Virus record (IMG/VR): IMGVR_UViG_3300047379_000329
Span: 1-62,742 of that record
Reading direction: 5' to 3' (one strand)
Length of the DNA: 62,742 nucleotides
From: a virus
Shown here: positions 51,695-61,690 of the stretch, piece after piece
Layout: each line of letters opens with the position of its first letter
Position numbering within the stretch: the first letter of the stretch is position 1
The notes under the pieces: model-generated
Database searches by the model: none
Told to the model about the DNA's origin: nothing
What the model saw: only the letters and a program-made list of their open reading frames with translations
Made by a program: the position numbers and the translations under genes

Positions 51695-53155
51695 TTACAT
51701 TTCAATGATTAATTTAATATCTTCTATTTGGTCTGCAGCTCTTGTTACTGCACCTCTATTCTCAACATACATCACTTGACCTGAATATTTTTCAACTTCA
51801 GGGAAAGAAGCATCGACTGCTGAGATAGTTCCTATTGTTGTATTACCAACATATACAGTGTTTGAACTAACAAAGTTTACATATCCACCCTCACTATTTG
51901 CTTGAGGAATATGAGATACGACATTACCAGTGATTGAGATAACTCTTGATACTGCAACTCCATTTCCGTTTGAGTTTGCATTTAAAATAATGTCATCAAC
52001 ACTAAGACCACTAACACTTGAAAGTGTCATTTTATGGTATGCAGCTAATGTTGGAGATGTTGATACAGTTGTTGTACCAGCATTGAATGGGTCTTGTAAA
52101 AGTCCGATTCTTCTGAAATCATTATCTGTTGGGAAATCACCTGAACCTTCACCGAACTCTAATCTAGAGTTAACGATTACATAGTTTCCACCAAGTTCTT
52201 GGATTGGGTCTGCACCGTGTCCGATTAGTGGTGATATAATAGGTTTTGCAACCCCACCACTACCTGAACCAATACCTGATATATTTGCAATATCAATTGA
52301 TGCACGTTTGTATCCAGTTCCTGCAGCAGTTATGTTTACATGTGAAATTGCACCTGAAGATACAACCACTGTACATACACCACTTGAACCATCTCCGTCT
52401 ATTGCAACTGAAGTATATGTTCCATCGTTATAACTTGAACCACCTGCTGTTACTACTACATGGTGAATTCCTCCGTCCACTGCAGAGTTCTCAACATCCC
52501 ATTGTGATGTTCCGTCATCAGAAGCAGCAGTTCCTAATGCACCCGAAGTACCATCAATTTCTGTTTGAGCACCAATTGTTTTAACTGGTATAAAGTCGTT
52601 TGTTACAAATTTGATTGTCTCTGAAGCAGAAACAGTATACATGTATTTCCATATATAACCACGTCCTGTAGCTGCACCTGTATCTGAAGTCTCTACTAAT
52701 GCAGTTGCAGAAGTTCCAGTTGGTTTAACTGTTGAGTTAACAACAACACCTGAAGAATTTCTTCCTGTTCTGATACACTTGTATACATGATACTCGTCTG
52801 TTATAACAAAGAATCTTGAATCGTAAAGATTGTTTGATGATGTTGCAGGAGAAGTGTTACTTGCACTATAGTCATGTGCATACTCATCGTACTTAGTACT
52901 TCCTGTTGAGTCCCAATCATATCTTGTCAACCCATGAGATACATCTGAAGAACCAACTTTCTTCAATGCTAACATATCAGAATATGAATCTATCTCTTCT
53001 CCAACTGCATTTGCAGGTGAAGGTGGGGATGTGTCATCTGCCCATGGATATGGACGACCTATGAATATATATGATGAAGAGGCACTCTCTCCAAAATCTT
53101 CTTTGAATTGTTTAGCATTATGGATTCTAAACTTTTCGGTAATAATTGCTGCCAT
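51695..53155 (-). CDS. gp8: Baseplate wedge protein gp8
   Basis: A 486-aa protein. FRIHNAKQFKEDFGESASSS, YIFIGRPYPWADDTSPPSP and FFVITDEYHVYKCIRTG are the conserved gp8 pattern. T4 gp8 is 334 aa; the extra length lies in Gly/Ser/Thr-rich inserted beta regions (about 230-300 and 380-450). CTACGATTA/GGAG leader features and a TATAAATA box precede it. Confidence 0.93.
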   Translation of the reverse strand: MAAIITEKFRIHNAKQFKEDFGESASSSYIFIGRPYPWADDTSPPSPANAVGEEIDSYSDMLALKKVGSSDVSHGLTRYDWDSTGSTKYDEYAHDYSASNTSPATSSNNLYDSRFFVITDEYHVYKCIRTGRNSSGVVVNSTVKPTGTSATALVETSDTGAATGRGYIWKYMYTVSASETIKFVTNDFIPVKTIGAQTEIDGTSGALGTAASDDGTSQWDVENSAVDGGIHHVVVTAGGSSYNDGTYTSVAIDGDGSSGVCTVVVSSGAISHVNITAAGTGYKRASIDIANISGIGSGSGGVAKPIISPLIGHGADPIQELGGNYVIVNSRLEFGEGSGDFPTDNDFRRIGLLQDPFNAGTTTVSTSPTLAAYHKMTLSSVSGLSVDDIILNANSNGNGVAVSRVISITGNVVSHIPQANSEGGYVNFVSSNTVYVGNTTIGTISAVDASFPEVEKYSGQVMYVENRGAVTRAADQIEDIKLIIEM

Positions 53156-53183
53156 TTTAATCTCCTACGATTATTTGTAATAC

Positions 53184-53191
53184 TATTTATA
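53184..53191 (-). promoter_or_regulatory. Late promoter TATAAATA for gp8
   Basis: Perfect box 28 nt before the gp8 ATG with GGAG in the leader; it lies between the 1174-aa gene and gp8. Confidence 0.75.
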
Positions 53192-53194
53192 ACA

Positions 53195-56100
53195 CTATGC
53201 AGACTTTATATATGCACTAAATGTTATATTTGTTCTTTTTCTTGCATGAGAGTCAAATTCACTCATGTAATGATTTGGGAAATAGGTGTCTAAGTCTGAA
53301 ATTCGTAGCCCTTCGGGATTTGATTCTTCACTTAACACATTTCCAGTTCCATCTTCTAATAATAAGTCATCTGCATCAGTCTCATCTTTAAGATAATATG
53401 ATATGTCATAAACTCGTTGTCCTGTAATTGTATTTAGGGTTCTATAAGTCGAACCAAAAGGCACAAAAGATGAGATACCACTTTCTGATAATCCTTCTTG
53501 CATAAATGCAGTTGAATCTTCACTTATTATTCTATCCCCATCTTCGAAGTATATGCCACCATCAATTTGTGTGTTTCTTTCTGAAACAAAATAACCCACA
53601 TGGTGAACAGGAACACTTGCATCTTCTAAGTTAATTATATCCACTCCGTCTTCTGTAATGATTCTCTCACCTTCAGTTCCTTGGAAGTAAACATTTTCAG
53701 TTAACCTAGGTTCAAACTTCAGATAGTTTGGAATATCTTCTAATTCTATCAATGAACCATCTTCCATAAGTAGGGTCTCTTCACCTGCTTCCCATACTTG
53801 AAATATTTTACCTTTGTTTGATGGTCTTCTCTCCGTACTTCTAACTAGATATCCATTATCTGCAGAATCTAATGAAAGAACTGTAGGTATGCCATCATGT
53901 GAATGCATTCCGACTTGTGTTGTTCCAAGAGCATGGGACTGAATGATATTGATATTGAAATGTCTGTTTCTATGAGATGAGTCTCCATATTCAGTATAAG
54001 GTTCTGTTATTGAACCACCTGTTCTTGGGTCTGTTCCTACATTTGGAACACCTGCATCTTTTAGTTCTGCAATTGTAACTGGGTCTATTTCAGAAGATAG
54101 TGTATAAATCTCTATCTCTCTCATAGAGTTTGTGAATGGAGTTGGAACACCTAACACAGCATTTGTTGGTATAATAACTGTTGGTCTAAATCTTACTTGG
54201 TCTTCTACAGTTGTATCAATTGTATTTTTGATTGCAACCTCACCAAAGAAGATGTGTCCTGCAGGGTGAAGTAAATCCTTAACGATACCTCTCCACTTGT
54301 TAATTGACTCTCCAACCTTGACAACATATGAGTGAGTCTGATAGAATTTACCATCTTGAACTCTTGAAGCACTCGCATCTATCGTTCCATAATCTCCAAC
54401 CATCTGTTCTTCGATTATACCCTCACCGTTAAATAGTCCTTGTCCATCAAACTTATTACTCTTCAATACTTTGAATGAATCAGTAGAGTTGAATGTAACA
54501 ACTTCATTTTCAAAGAAATCTCCTTCTAAAGAAGTATATGTCAAGATGTGTCTATCAATATCATACGAAACAACCTTTGCTGTAGACCCTGATAGCACTC
54601 CTGTAAATGTTAAATCTCGTGTAAGTGTTGCACTAGGTGTACTGATAACCATTGGGTGATGTGATGATGTTGATACAACTCCGTTTGCATCAAACATATT
54701 ACCTTGGTCTTGTATGTTGATAGAAGAGATACCACCAATAGTATCCGAGAATGCATACATCAATGCACCTGAACCACTTGTGATATTTACTTGTGTATTG
54801 TTTCTTTCTGTCTCTGAACTTCCACCTGTAATTAATTCTAAGTTTTGGAATGCACCAGTATCCGTTGGTAGTCTTTTAACTACTAGTCTTTTATTCTTTG
54901 TATCAATACTAGAAATAATACCAGTGGCATTTGAAGTTCCACCAGTTACACTCTCTCCAACTAAGAACCCTGATAGGTCATCGAAGTAAATGTATCCGCC
55001 TGGAAATACTTTAGGTATTGAAGTGTATTGACCACCTGAAGTAATTTTAATACTCTTAATTTCACCTGTTGCAGTTTCATGATTGATAATACTACCATCT
55101 TCATACACTATGTTATTAAACTCGGTGTATATGTTTAGTACTTGACCTGCATTTAGAGCAGACACTAAAGTTACTCTGTCATTTTTAGATGTGAACTCTG
55201 TAGTTCTAGTCATCTCTAAACCATCTACAAACACTTGTATTGCACTGTCGTTAAAAAATACTAAGTCTCCTTTATCGTCAACTACACTTGGCCCTCCAAA
55301 TACTGTTTGTCCTGAAGTTGCAGTAAACTCCCATTCGGTAACTGCTGGTTTGTTTTGGTCTTTAGTTCCTTGTTCAAGTAGAATAGTGTCGTTGATTGAA
55401 CCTATGATTGCTTCTCCACCGAAACCCTGTCCACCTTCAAATATTATTAAATCACCTGCAGAATAATCATCACCTGAATTTTCAATCAGGATTTCTGTAA
55501 TTCCACCCTCATGTAAACCATTGACAACTGATAGACATTCTGTAGTGTCTGTATCTGCTTTACCACCAACAATGTTTATCTTATCGTTTAATGTATATAA
55601 TGAACCGAAAGGTTTTGATTTTGTTTCATATAATAGTCCGTATCCATCTTCTAATAAGATATCTCCATTGTCATTATGTGCAACATAGGTAGAAGACCCA
55701 ACTGTAATATCAGATATAATACCATTGACTGTTGCAGTAAGTGCTGTTATTCCATCTCTATCTAAAATAGTAACACTAGAACCTTTAGTAAATTCTCCTA
55801 CATGATTGTTTATTATTTCTAATGAGTATAATCCTGTTTCTGAATTATCAGTATACACATTTTCAATAATTGCTTGTGCAACAATGGTTTTACCATCAAG
55901 TGCATATTGTGTTATCTTATCATTTGCTTCGGGTATTCCTGAAGTCATTGATATTCTCATTCTTCTTTGTTGAGAATAACCTGACTCACTTACATGAATC
56001 GTCTCATTGATTGGATATCTTATCTCGGCATCTTGTGCATACAAGAGTCTCATTAAGAATTGTAATGACTCACCAGTACCTTTCTTCTTATAAAGGTCTG

Positions 56101-56719
56101 TTATGTTTTTAATTGTTAGACGACTATTCTGTAAAGTTGCAAGGTCAATTGATGGCATGAAGTCTTTTTGGAAATACTGTAAGAACTCCTCTGTTGTTTC
56201 ATCAATATCTGAATAGTCTAATAATCTGTTGTTTGCAAGTATAGAGTTCTCTTTATAAGAACCAACTGTTCCTGTTTGATTAGAATCTCTTCCAGTTACG
56301 AGTTCTCCTTTTGAAAACCCATTGCCAGAAACTGATTTTAGGTAAAGTACATTACCGTTGATAACTTCTACCTTTGCAACTGATTTACTTTTTGAACCAA
56401 CAACATACTCCCCAATAGTAAAGGGGTCTGCACTTGCATTTCTATTTGTTGCAGTCTGTTCAAAAATAATTTTTGATGTGTCTTTATCGGGAGATGGTGA
56501 GACGGTAGCAGTTTCTAAAAAAATAGAACCCGTACCGTCTTCGTTTGCGATACCATCTAAATCGCCCTGTTCTGTTAAAGTTAATACTTCTGCTTCTAAG
56601 AATTCAAAATATGCTTTAAGAAATGATTCAAATGCAGGTGCTTCTGACTTCAAGTACTCGGGAAGTAATGAAGGAAGTCTGTATGAGAGTCTCTCCTTTA
56701 AAGTATGATTCTTAGACAC
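53195..56719 (-). CDS. Large baseplate wedge-like protein, candidate gp7 (1174 aa)
   Basis: The N-terminus LSYRLPSLLPEYLKSEAPAF and ESFLKAYFEFLEAEV is conserved in marine T4-like structural proteins. Repeated short domains contain DGxxLLxEDG-type turns (ILLEDGYGLLYE, LLLEDGTGNVLSEE). Its place between gp6 and gp8 and its size match T4 gp7 (1032 aa), but I cannot confirm homology. It forms part of the baseplate wedge. Confidence 0.9.
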   Translation of the reverse strand: MSKNHTLKERLSYRLPSLLPEYLKSEAPAFESFLKAYFEFLEAEVLTLTEQGDLDGIANEDGTGSIFLETATVSPSPDKDTSKIIFEQTATNRNASADPFTIGEYVVGSKSKSVAKVEVINGNVLYLKSVSGNGFSKGELVTGRDSNQTGTVGSYKENSILANNRLLDYSDIDETTEEFLQYFQKDFMPSIDLATLQNSRLTIKNITDLYKKKGTGESLQFLMRLLYAQDAEIRYPINETIHVSESGYSQQRRMRISMTSGIPEANDKITQYALDGKTIVAQAIIENVYTDNSETGLYSLEIINNHVGEFTKGSSVTILDRDGITALTATVNGIISDITVGSSTYVAHNDNGDILLEDGYGLLYETKSKPFGSLYTLNDKINIVGGKADTDTTECLSVVNGLHEGGITEILIENSGDDYSAGDLIIFEGGQGFGGEAIIGSINDTILLEQGTKDQNKPAVTEWEFTATSGQTVFGGPSVVDDKGDLVFFNDSAIQVFVDGLEMTRTTEFTSKNDRVTLVSALNAGQVLNIYTEFNNIVYEDGSIINHETATGEIKSIKITSGGQYTSIPKVFPGGYIYFDDLSGFLVGESVTGGTSNATGIISSIDTKNKRLVVKRLPTDTGAFQNLELITGGSSETERNNTQVNITSGSGALMYAFSDTIGGISSINIQDQGNMFDANGVVSTSSHHPMVISTPSATLTRDLTFTGVLSGSTAKVVSYDIDRHILTYTSLEGDFFENEVVTFNSTDSFKVLKSNKFDGQGLFNGEGIIEEQMVGDYGTIDASASRVQDGKFYQTHSYVVKVGESINKWRGIVKDLLHPAGHIFFGEVAIKNTIDTTVEDQVRFRPTVIIPTNAVLGVPTPFTNSMREIEIYTLSSEIDPVTIAELKDAGVPNVGTDPRTGGSITEPYTEYGDSSHRNRHFNINIIQSHALGTTQVGMHSHDGIPTVLSLDSADNGYLVRSTERRPSNKGKIFQVWEAGEETLLMEDGSLIELEDIPNYLKFEPRLTENVYFQGTEGERIITEDGVDIINLEDASVPVHHVGYFVSERNTQIDGGIYFEDGDRIISEDSTAFMQEGLSESGISSFVPFGSTYRTLNTITGQRVYDISYYLKDETDADDLLLEDGTGNVLSEESNPEGLRISDLDTYFPNHYMSEFDSHARKRTNITFSAYIKSA

Positions 56720-56731
56720 TAGTTATTATCC

Positions 56732-57220
56732 TTATGTTATTGCAGGTCTTGATGCTGTTAATCCTGAATCAGCGATTACAAACCACTTAGTTCCTGACCA
56801 AAAACAAATAACTGCTTCACCAAGAGTTGAAAGAACGATTTGGTTTGAACCAGTCGCACTTGTACCCCATGAAGTTACAGTTATATTTGCAACGTATGAA
56901 GATGCAGGTTCAGTTGAAGCATAAATTACTTTTAACTGACCAACGTCTGTTCCGTTGTCTAATGTGAAAGCGACATCTGCTGATGCACCTGAAAGGTCGA
57001 TTGCAGTTGCAAAAGAACTTGCAAGGTTACTTGCAGTTGCAGTCAATGTTGTGATATCGTCAACTGCTAAGTGAGTTGGGATGTTTTCAAACATTTGACC
57101 GATAGTCATTTTCTTGTTGACGGGTGTTCCGCCTGGGTTGTCTACAATATGTAGAAGGTCATCTGCACCGATATCAGAATCTGATACTTGTGTTAATGCA
57201 CTTATTTTTTTATCTGCCAT
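56732..57220 (-). CDS. Small fibre/decoration-like structural protein (162 aa)
   Basis: It begins MADKKISALTQVSDSDIGAD and DLLHIVDNPGGTPVNKKMT, a module frequent at the N-terminus of phage fibres and decoration proteins. The rest is a beta-rich Ala/Thr domain with CFWSGTKWFVIADSG. The 84-nt gap upstream holds only its ribosome-binding site and AT-rich spacer. Confidence 0.85.
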   Translation of the reverse strand: MADKKISALTQVSDSDIGADDLLHIVDNPGGTPVNKKMTIGQMFENIPTHLAVDDITTLTATASNLASSFATAIDLSGASADVAFTLDNGTDVGQLKVIYASTEPASSYVANITVTSWGTSATGSNQIVLSTLGEAVICFWSGTKWFVIADSGLTASRPAIT

Positions 57221-57304
57221 TTTAGTTTACTCCTATAAAAACCAAATTAATGGGATGCTACTCTAAGCACTGAACCTACAGTCTTAGACCACTTTATCCA
57301 TAAA

Positions 57305-59176
57305 TTAATATGTTGATGTAGATGTTGAAGAATATCCAACACCTGCACTACTTTCACCACTTGCGATGGTGTCTACTTCTGCCTTAACCGAGATATCAGA
57401 ACTAGAGATATCAATTAAGATTCCTCTTGTCGCAACAACATCGTTACTGCTCGGTATTAAGGTAAAATCAATCGTACTATCTACATTCACTGTTGAAGTT
57501 ATGTTGATGGCATTGACCGATAAAAGTCCTGTAGAATAATCTACTGTACCAGCAAAATTATCCGTATAAATTCTTGTTGCACCTGATAGATAGAATCTTC
57601 TCAAGTTTCCTGACCCATCATCGTCAAAGTATTGAATGTTGGTTGCATCACCTTGGGCATAAAATCCAGTTGTCGATGTTATCCCACCATTTTCTTTGTT
57701 GTAACCAGTTGTTGGATTATATAATCCGTTACCAGTTGTTAATGAGTATCCTATTAGTTGTGCTGCCTTTATTGCTAAACTCTTTTTCAATCTTATGTTT
57801 GTTGTATTAGAAAGAATAGAACCTTCACAATCATCAATATTTTTAATTAGATTTGAATGTCTGAATATAGAATCAAAGTTAGTTAAGTTATCTCTATCAA
57901 AATTATTAATTGTTAACTCTACCAATGTTTCTAACTCTCCTTGTGAAAGAGTTGTTGCTCTATCGTTATATTTAAATGTTGTTGAAATAAGAACCTTGAC
58001 GATTTCTGCATCTACAATAACTGGTCTTACTGTCAACATATTTAGAGAGTTCAATTTACCTTTGATTGCAGTCTTCTCTGTATCTGATAAGTAATCAGAG
58101 TTTAATGGTTTGATAGCAAGAAATACTTTACCATATTCGGGTGGATTGTTGTCTTCACCACCCCATACTGCAACTGCATCTGCATTCGGGTAATACTCAC
58201 TGACTTTTGCTTTGTAGTCATTCAGTGTTACCAGTCTGTTTTGTGAAGTGTAAAACTTTGTTGCTTTAAATTTGATTGACTCTATACTTTCTTTTTCTGC
58301 ACCACCTGTAGAAACTGAAGTTGTCGTGATAGTAGAGTCGGTATATCCATTAATAGAACTTTCTAATACAAAGTCCCTTGAACCATCACAATGAATATCA
58401 TCAACTATGATATAAGTAACAGTAATAACATCACCATCAAGTAATTGTTTACCTAATACACCATCTCCAAAATAGATTTCAACAAATGCATCTTCATTCT
58501 CTTGCACATAATATGCTTTAGAAGTTGTAGTGATATTAGATACATCTGTTGAAAGTGTATAAGTGTCTGATGTTCCAGCAGAGTTTACAGAAACATTGAG
58601 TTGTGTTCTGTCAACTCTTTCATTTGATAATACAAATTTTGGATTTGGTACTTGTCCATCAAACACAAATTGGTCTGTTGCATATGTTCCTTGTATAATA
58701 GGAACACTAGAGTAAGTGTATGTTGTTCCATTTTGTGATGGATTTATTGTATTGGGAACTACGAACTCATATGTCAATCCATCAAATACTGTAGATAGTC
58801 TAGTTCCTCTTGTCATTGCCATTTCACTAACTGTCGGGTAAGTTCCATCTGCATTTCTAACATTTTTTATTGAAACATCAACAATAGCACTAGATGCCTT
58901 TTCGGATGCAGGGACAAATCCTAAATCCTTTGCACGAGATACTACATTCTTTCTCATTTGTGCAGAGTCTAAAAATAACTCTGACCCTGCAATGTTTGTA
59001 TTGATTGCACCAATATGTGATGAGTATGCAAGAAGGTCTACTAACACTGACATGGTTGAACCCTCAAAGTCATAATCCTTTAAATGGTCTTGTCCTTGTA
59101 GATAGGATTTAAGATTATCTGCTATGTTTTCGAAATCTAAATCAGTAATGTTTATTTGTGAACTCTTAATTGCCAT
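57305..59176 (-). CDS. gp6: Baseplate wedge protein gp6
   Basis: A 623-aa protein (T4: 660 aa). DLDFENIADNLKSYLQGQD, LVDLLAYSSHIGAINTNIAG and EIYFGDGVLGKQLLDGDVIT are characteristic of gp6/gpJ-type wedge proteins. It forms the central baseplate ring with gp7 and gp53. It is coupled to gp25 by a one-base overlap. Confidence 0.95.
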   Translation of the reverse strand: MAIKSSQINITDLDFENIADNLKSYLQGQDHLKDYDFEGSTMSVLVDLLAYSSHIGAINTNIAGSELFLDSAQMRKNVVSRAKDLGFVPASEKASSAIVDVSIKNVRNADGTYPTVSEMAMTRGTRLSTVFDGLTYEFVVPNTINPSQNGTTYTYSSVPIIQGTYATDQFVFDGQVPNPKFVLSNERVDRTQLNVSVNSAGTSDTYTLSTDVSNITTTSKAYYVQENEDAFVEIYFGDGVLGKQLLDGDVITVTYIIVDDIHCDGSRDFVLESSINGYTDSTITTTSVSTGGAEKESIESIKFKATKFYTSQNRLVTLNDYKAKVSEYYPNADAVAVWGGEDNNPPEYGKVFLAIKPLNSDYLSDTEKTAIKGKLNSLNMLTVRPVIVDAEIVKVLISTTFKYNDRATTLSQGELETLVELTINNFDRDNLTNFDSIFRHSNLIKNIDDCEGSILSNTTNIRLKKSLAIKAAQLIGYSLTTGNGLYNPTTGYNKENGGITSTTGFYAQGDATNIQYFDDDGSGNLRRFYLSGATRIYTDNFAGTVDYSTGLLSVNAINITSTVNVDSTIDFTLIPSSNDVVATRGILIDISSSDISVKAEVDTIASGESSAGVGYSSTSTSTY

Positions 59177-59595
59177 TATCTTGCCCTTGTTATTTTGAAA
59201 TCTACTTCTTGTTTTCTTTCTGTATTTTTAATAGTGTAAAAGACTTGCATGTTAACTGCATTTGTATCGGTATCTCCGACTCTTACTTGTATGTTGGAGA
59301 TTCTAGGTTCAAATGTTTCTAACATGTCTACTATTCTTTTTTCAACCTTTCTTATCTTTCTTGCAGTATTCAATTCAAATAGTAAATCTCTTATAGAACC
59401 ACCAAACCCTGGCTTGAATGGTCTCTCATAATTGTTTGTTAATATGATATTCTTAACTGACCTCTTAACTGCTTCGACATCACTTCTAGTTGTAACATCT
59501 CCAGTTATTGGATGTGCTTTGAAAAGTAAATCCAAGTCCCTATAATTGTTTTTGGTTGCAACTACCTTTGCATTGTTTACTACATCTATTGCCAT
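59176..59595 (-). CDS. gp25: Baseplate wedge protein gp25
   Basis: A 139-aa protein (T4: 132 aa) with the gp25 core: DLLFKAHPITGDVTTRSDVE, AVKRSVKNIILTNNYERPF and PGFGGSIRDLLFELN. It joins sheath and baseplate and nucleates sheath assembly. A TATAAATA box lies exactly 5 nt before the ATG with no Shine-Dalgarno sequence. Confidence 0.97.
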   Translation of the reverse strand: MAIDVVNNAKVVATKNNYRDLDLLFKAHPITGDVTTRSDVEAVKRSVKNIILTNNYERPFKPGFGGSIRDLLFELNTARKIRKVEKRIVDMLETFEPRISNIQVRVGDTDTNAVNMQVFYTIKNTERKQEVDFKITRAR

Positions 59596-59600
59596 AATAC

Positions 59601-59608
59601 TATTTATA
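59601..59608 (-). promoter_or_regulatory. Late promoter TATAAATA, 5 nt before gp25 ATG
   Basis: Perfect box separated from the ATG by GTATT, located between the 360-aa gene and gp25. Confidence 0.72.
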
Positions 59609-60686
59609 CACTCTTAGGAACTGTTATGTCGATTGATTGAGGAAAACCTATAAGTTTTAACAAATCACAAAATGTTAAATTGATAAAATCAAATATCTTA
59701 CCAAGTCCTATTGCTTTAAAGAACTTTTCTACAATTTCTGTCCACTCCAAGAGCAGTTTCTTCTTCCAGTTAATTTTAAAATCTCTAAAGTCTGAAATCA
59801 TTTCGTTAATCTTATCATCTAAAGACTGAACACTTAACTCAATGTCTCCACCTGTAATATCAGAGAGACTAAACCCTGCTATGGATAGATTTTCAAGTTT
59901 CTTTTTGATATACTCTCTATAGTCTTTAGACCCCTTACCATACTTTGCTTCTGCTTCTGCCTTCCATTGATTGATTAATGCACCTAAATCAAAATCAAAT
60001 ATGTCGGGTATACTTGGAAGACCTAATGCATCCCATATCTCTTTAAACTTCTTTATGAGTTTCTCTCCTAACTTGAATAAAGAGTTAGACACCCAATCCA
60101 TGATTTCACTTTTTAGATACTTCCATGTAACTTTTGCTTTCCACTCATCACATTCTATACCAAAGTCCCCGTCAAAACATTTATACTCATCGGGAATCAA
60201 TGCATAAAACTCATCTACCTTTGCACCTATTTGGTCTTTGATATCTTTTTGTTCTTCTTTAGTTAAGATTTTAAGTACGTCTATTTCTATTCCTAAGATA
60301 GTAACCTCAAAGGATACTGGAATTATATCTCCTATCAGTTCCATAATCTTCACTGGAACATAGATATGAAACTCTTGTAACATTTCTTCTACAGCTTCTC
60401 TTGCTTCTTTGCCCCAATTACGAACTTTCCCTTTCTCCCAATAAGGAGAAGCAATATCTGCAAGTTTATCCATAAAACCTTCTACATCTTCTATGACCTT
60501 TTCTATATCCTTTTTTGCATCTTCTTCTATCTCGTCTGCATGTGTTACAAGATATACTTTTAGTTGACTGGGTATGTCTCCAATCTTTGCAATACTATTT
60601 GTTAAGTCTGCCTTAGATGGTAGATTAATAACTGTACCATCGGGACATGGAAATGTATTTGGTATTGTAGGTAAGGTTGTTGCCAT
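59604..60686 (-). CDS. Helical baseplate-region structural protein (360 aa)
   Basis: A 360-aa, mostly alpha-helical protein with Lys/Glu-rich amphipathic helices (HADEIEEDAKKDIEKVIEDV) and Trp-rich segments. Proteins of this kind sit between gp5 and gp25 in marine T4-like phages and are virion components of unknown role. Its stop overlaps the gp25 promoter. Confidence 0.88.
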   Translation of the reverse strand: MATTLPTIPNTFPCPDGTVINLPSKADLTNSIAKIGDIPSQLKVYLVTHADEIEEDAKKDIEKVIEDVEGFMDKLADIASPYWEKGKVRNWGKEAREAVEEMLQEFHIYVPVKIMELIGDIIPVSFEVTILGIEIDVLKILTKEEQKDIKDQIGAKVDEFYALIPDEYKCFDGDFGIECDEWKAKVTWKYLKSEIMDWVSNSLFKLGEKLIKKFKEIWDALGLPSIPDIFDFDLGALINQWKAEAEAKYGKGSKDYREYIKKKLENLSIAGFSLSDITGGDIELSVQSLDDKINEMISDFRDFKINWKKKLLLEWTEIVEKFFKAIGLGKIFDFINLTFCDLLKLIGFPQSIDITVPKSV

Positions 60687-61690
60687 TATGAGTTCAACTT
60701 AATAACTGTACCATCTAAACTTATTTGTGGTGCAACGACTGATAGGTTTCCTGTAGACTCTATTGCAGTTGTCTTTGCAACAGTAATCTTTGCATCTCCA
60801 CCAACATCGAATGTTGCATCTCCAAGCACCTTAACATTTACTTTGCCACCGACATGCACTTCATCGTCTTTACACACTACAGTGTAATTGTCGTTTACGA
60901 TTCGAGTTACCTGACTTCCATCAGGATGTATTTCATGGAATGTGCCTGAACGATGTTCTACTGCAATTCTTTCTGCATCTAGTGTATCATCAATCTCCAA
61001 CACATGACCTGATTCAGATTCTAAAACTTTGTTGTAAGGATAAACTGGTTTTGCTTTTGATGGAATACCATTTGCACTACTAGTGTCTCTTGAAGTGTAA
61101 TCACCCTCACCTCTTGCAAACTTGGATAGGTCTGACTCTTCTATGTATAATGGATACTTTGGAAGTTCGGTGACTGTTGGATTTGTAATTTTAGAACCTG
61201 TTCCATCATAATTGATTTCAAGGGTTTCAGGTTTAGTTGGTGCAGTGTCTAGTGCAGTGGTTAACCCAAACCCTCTTCTTGCATCTTGTTTTGGATTCGG
61301 CCCATCAGGTGTTTCTTCATAATCTGCAACGGTTAATTCTCTTGGGTCATTAAAACCTGTCTTAACTTTTCGTTCTATAAGTTTCTTATCAAGTCCTTCC
61401 TTATATCCTACTTGTGGAATACCTGCAGTTGAACCAAGGACTACTGGTTGTTGACACGTATCTCCATCTCTAAAGAAACCAAATACTGTAGAACCTTCCA
61501 CAAGTCCGTGTTGTGTTCCAAAACCCGATAACCCTGCAGAGGTAGTCGGTAGTAACACTTGAGCCCATGGAAGGTCGGGTGTAGCAATAAGTTGTTTGTT
61601 TGCTGTATGGATACCATAACAACGAACTCTGACTCTACCAATCTTTAGAGGGTCTTGTCTGTCTTCAACTATACCATAAAAAGTTTTCAT
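60686..61690 (-). CDS. gp5: Baseplate hub/spike protein gp5 (no lysozyme domain)
   Basis: A 334-aa protein. The OB-fold start KTFYGIVEDRQDPLKIGRVR and LVEGSTVFGFFRDGDTCQQP is typical of gp5. The C-terminus has beta-helix repeats (VHVGGKVNVKVLGDATFDVG). The lysozyme domain of T4 gp5 (575 aa) is absent: the OB-fold passes to the spike through a Pro/Asp-rich linker. It is coupled to both neighbours by one-base overlaps. Confidence 0.93.
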   Translation of the reverse strand: MKTFYGIVEDRQDPLKIGRVRVRCYGIHTANKQLIATPDLPWAQVLLPTTSAGLSGFGTQHGLVEGSTVFGFFRDGDTCQQPVVLGSTAGIPQVGYKEGLDKKLIERKVKTGFNDPRELTVADYEETPDGPNPKQDARRGFGLTTALDTAPTKPETLEINYDGTGSKITNPTVTELPKYPLYIEESDLSKFARGEGDYTSRDTSSANGIPSKAKPVYPYNKVLESESGHVLEIDDTLDAERIAVEHRSGTFHEIHPDGSQVTRIVNDNYTVVCKDDEVHVGGKVNVKVLGDATFDVGGDAKITVAKTTAIESTGNLSVVAPQISLDGTVIKLNS

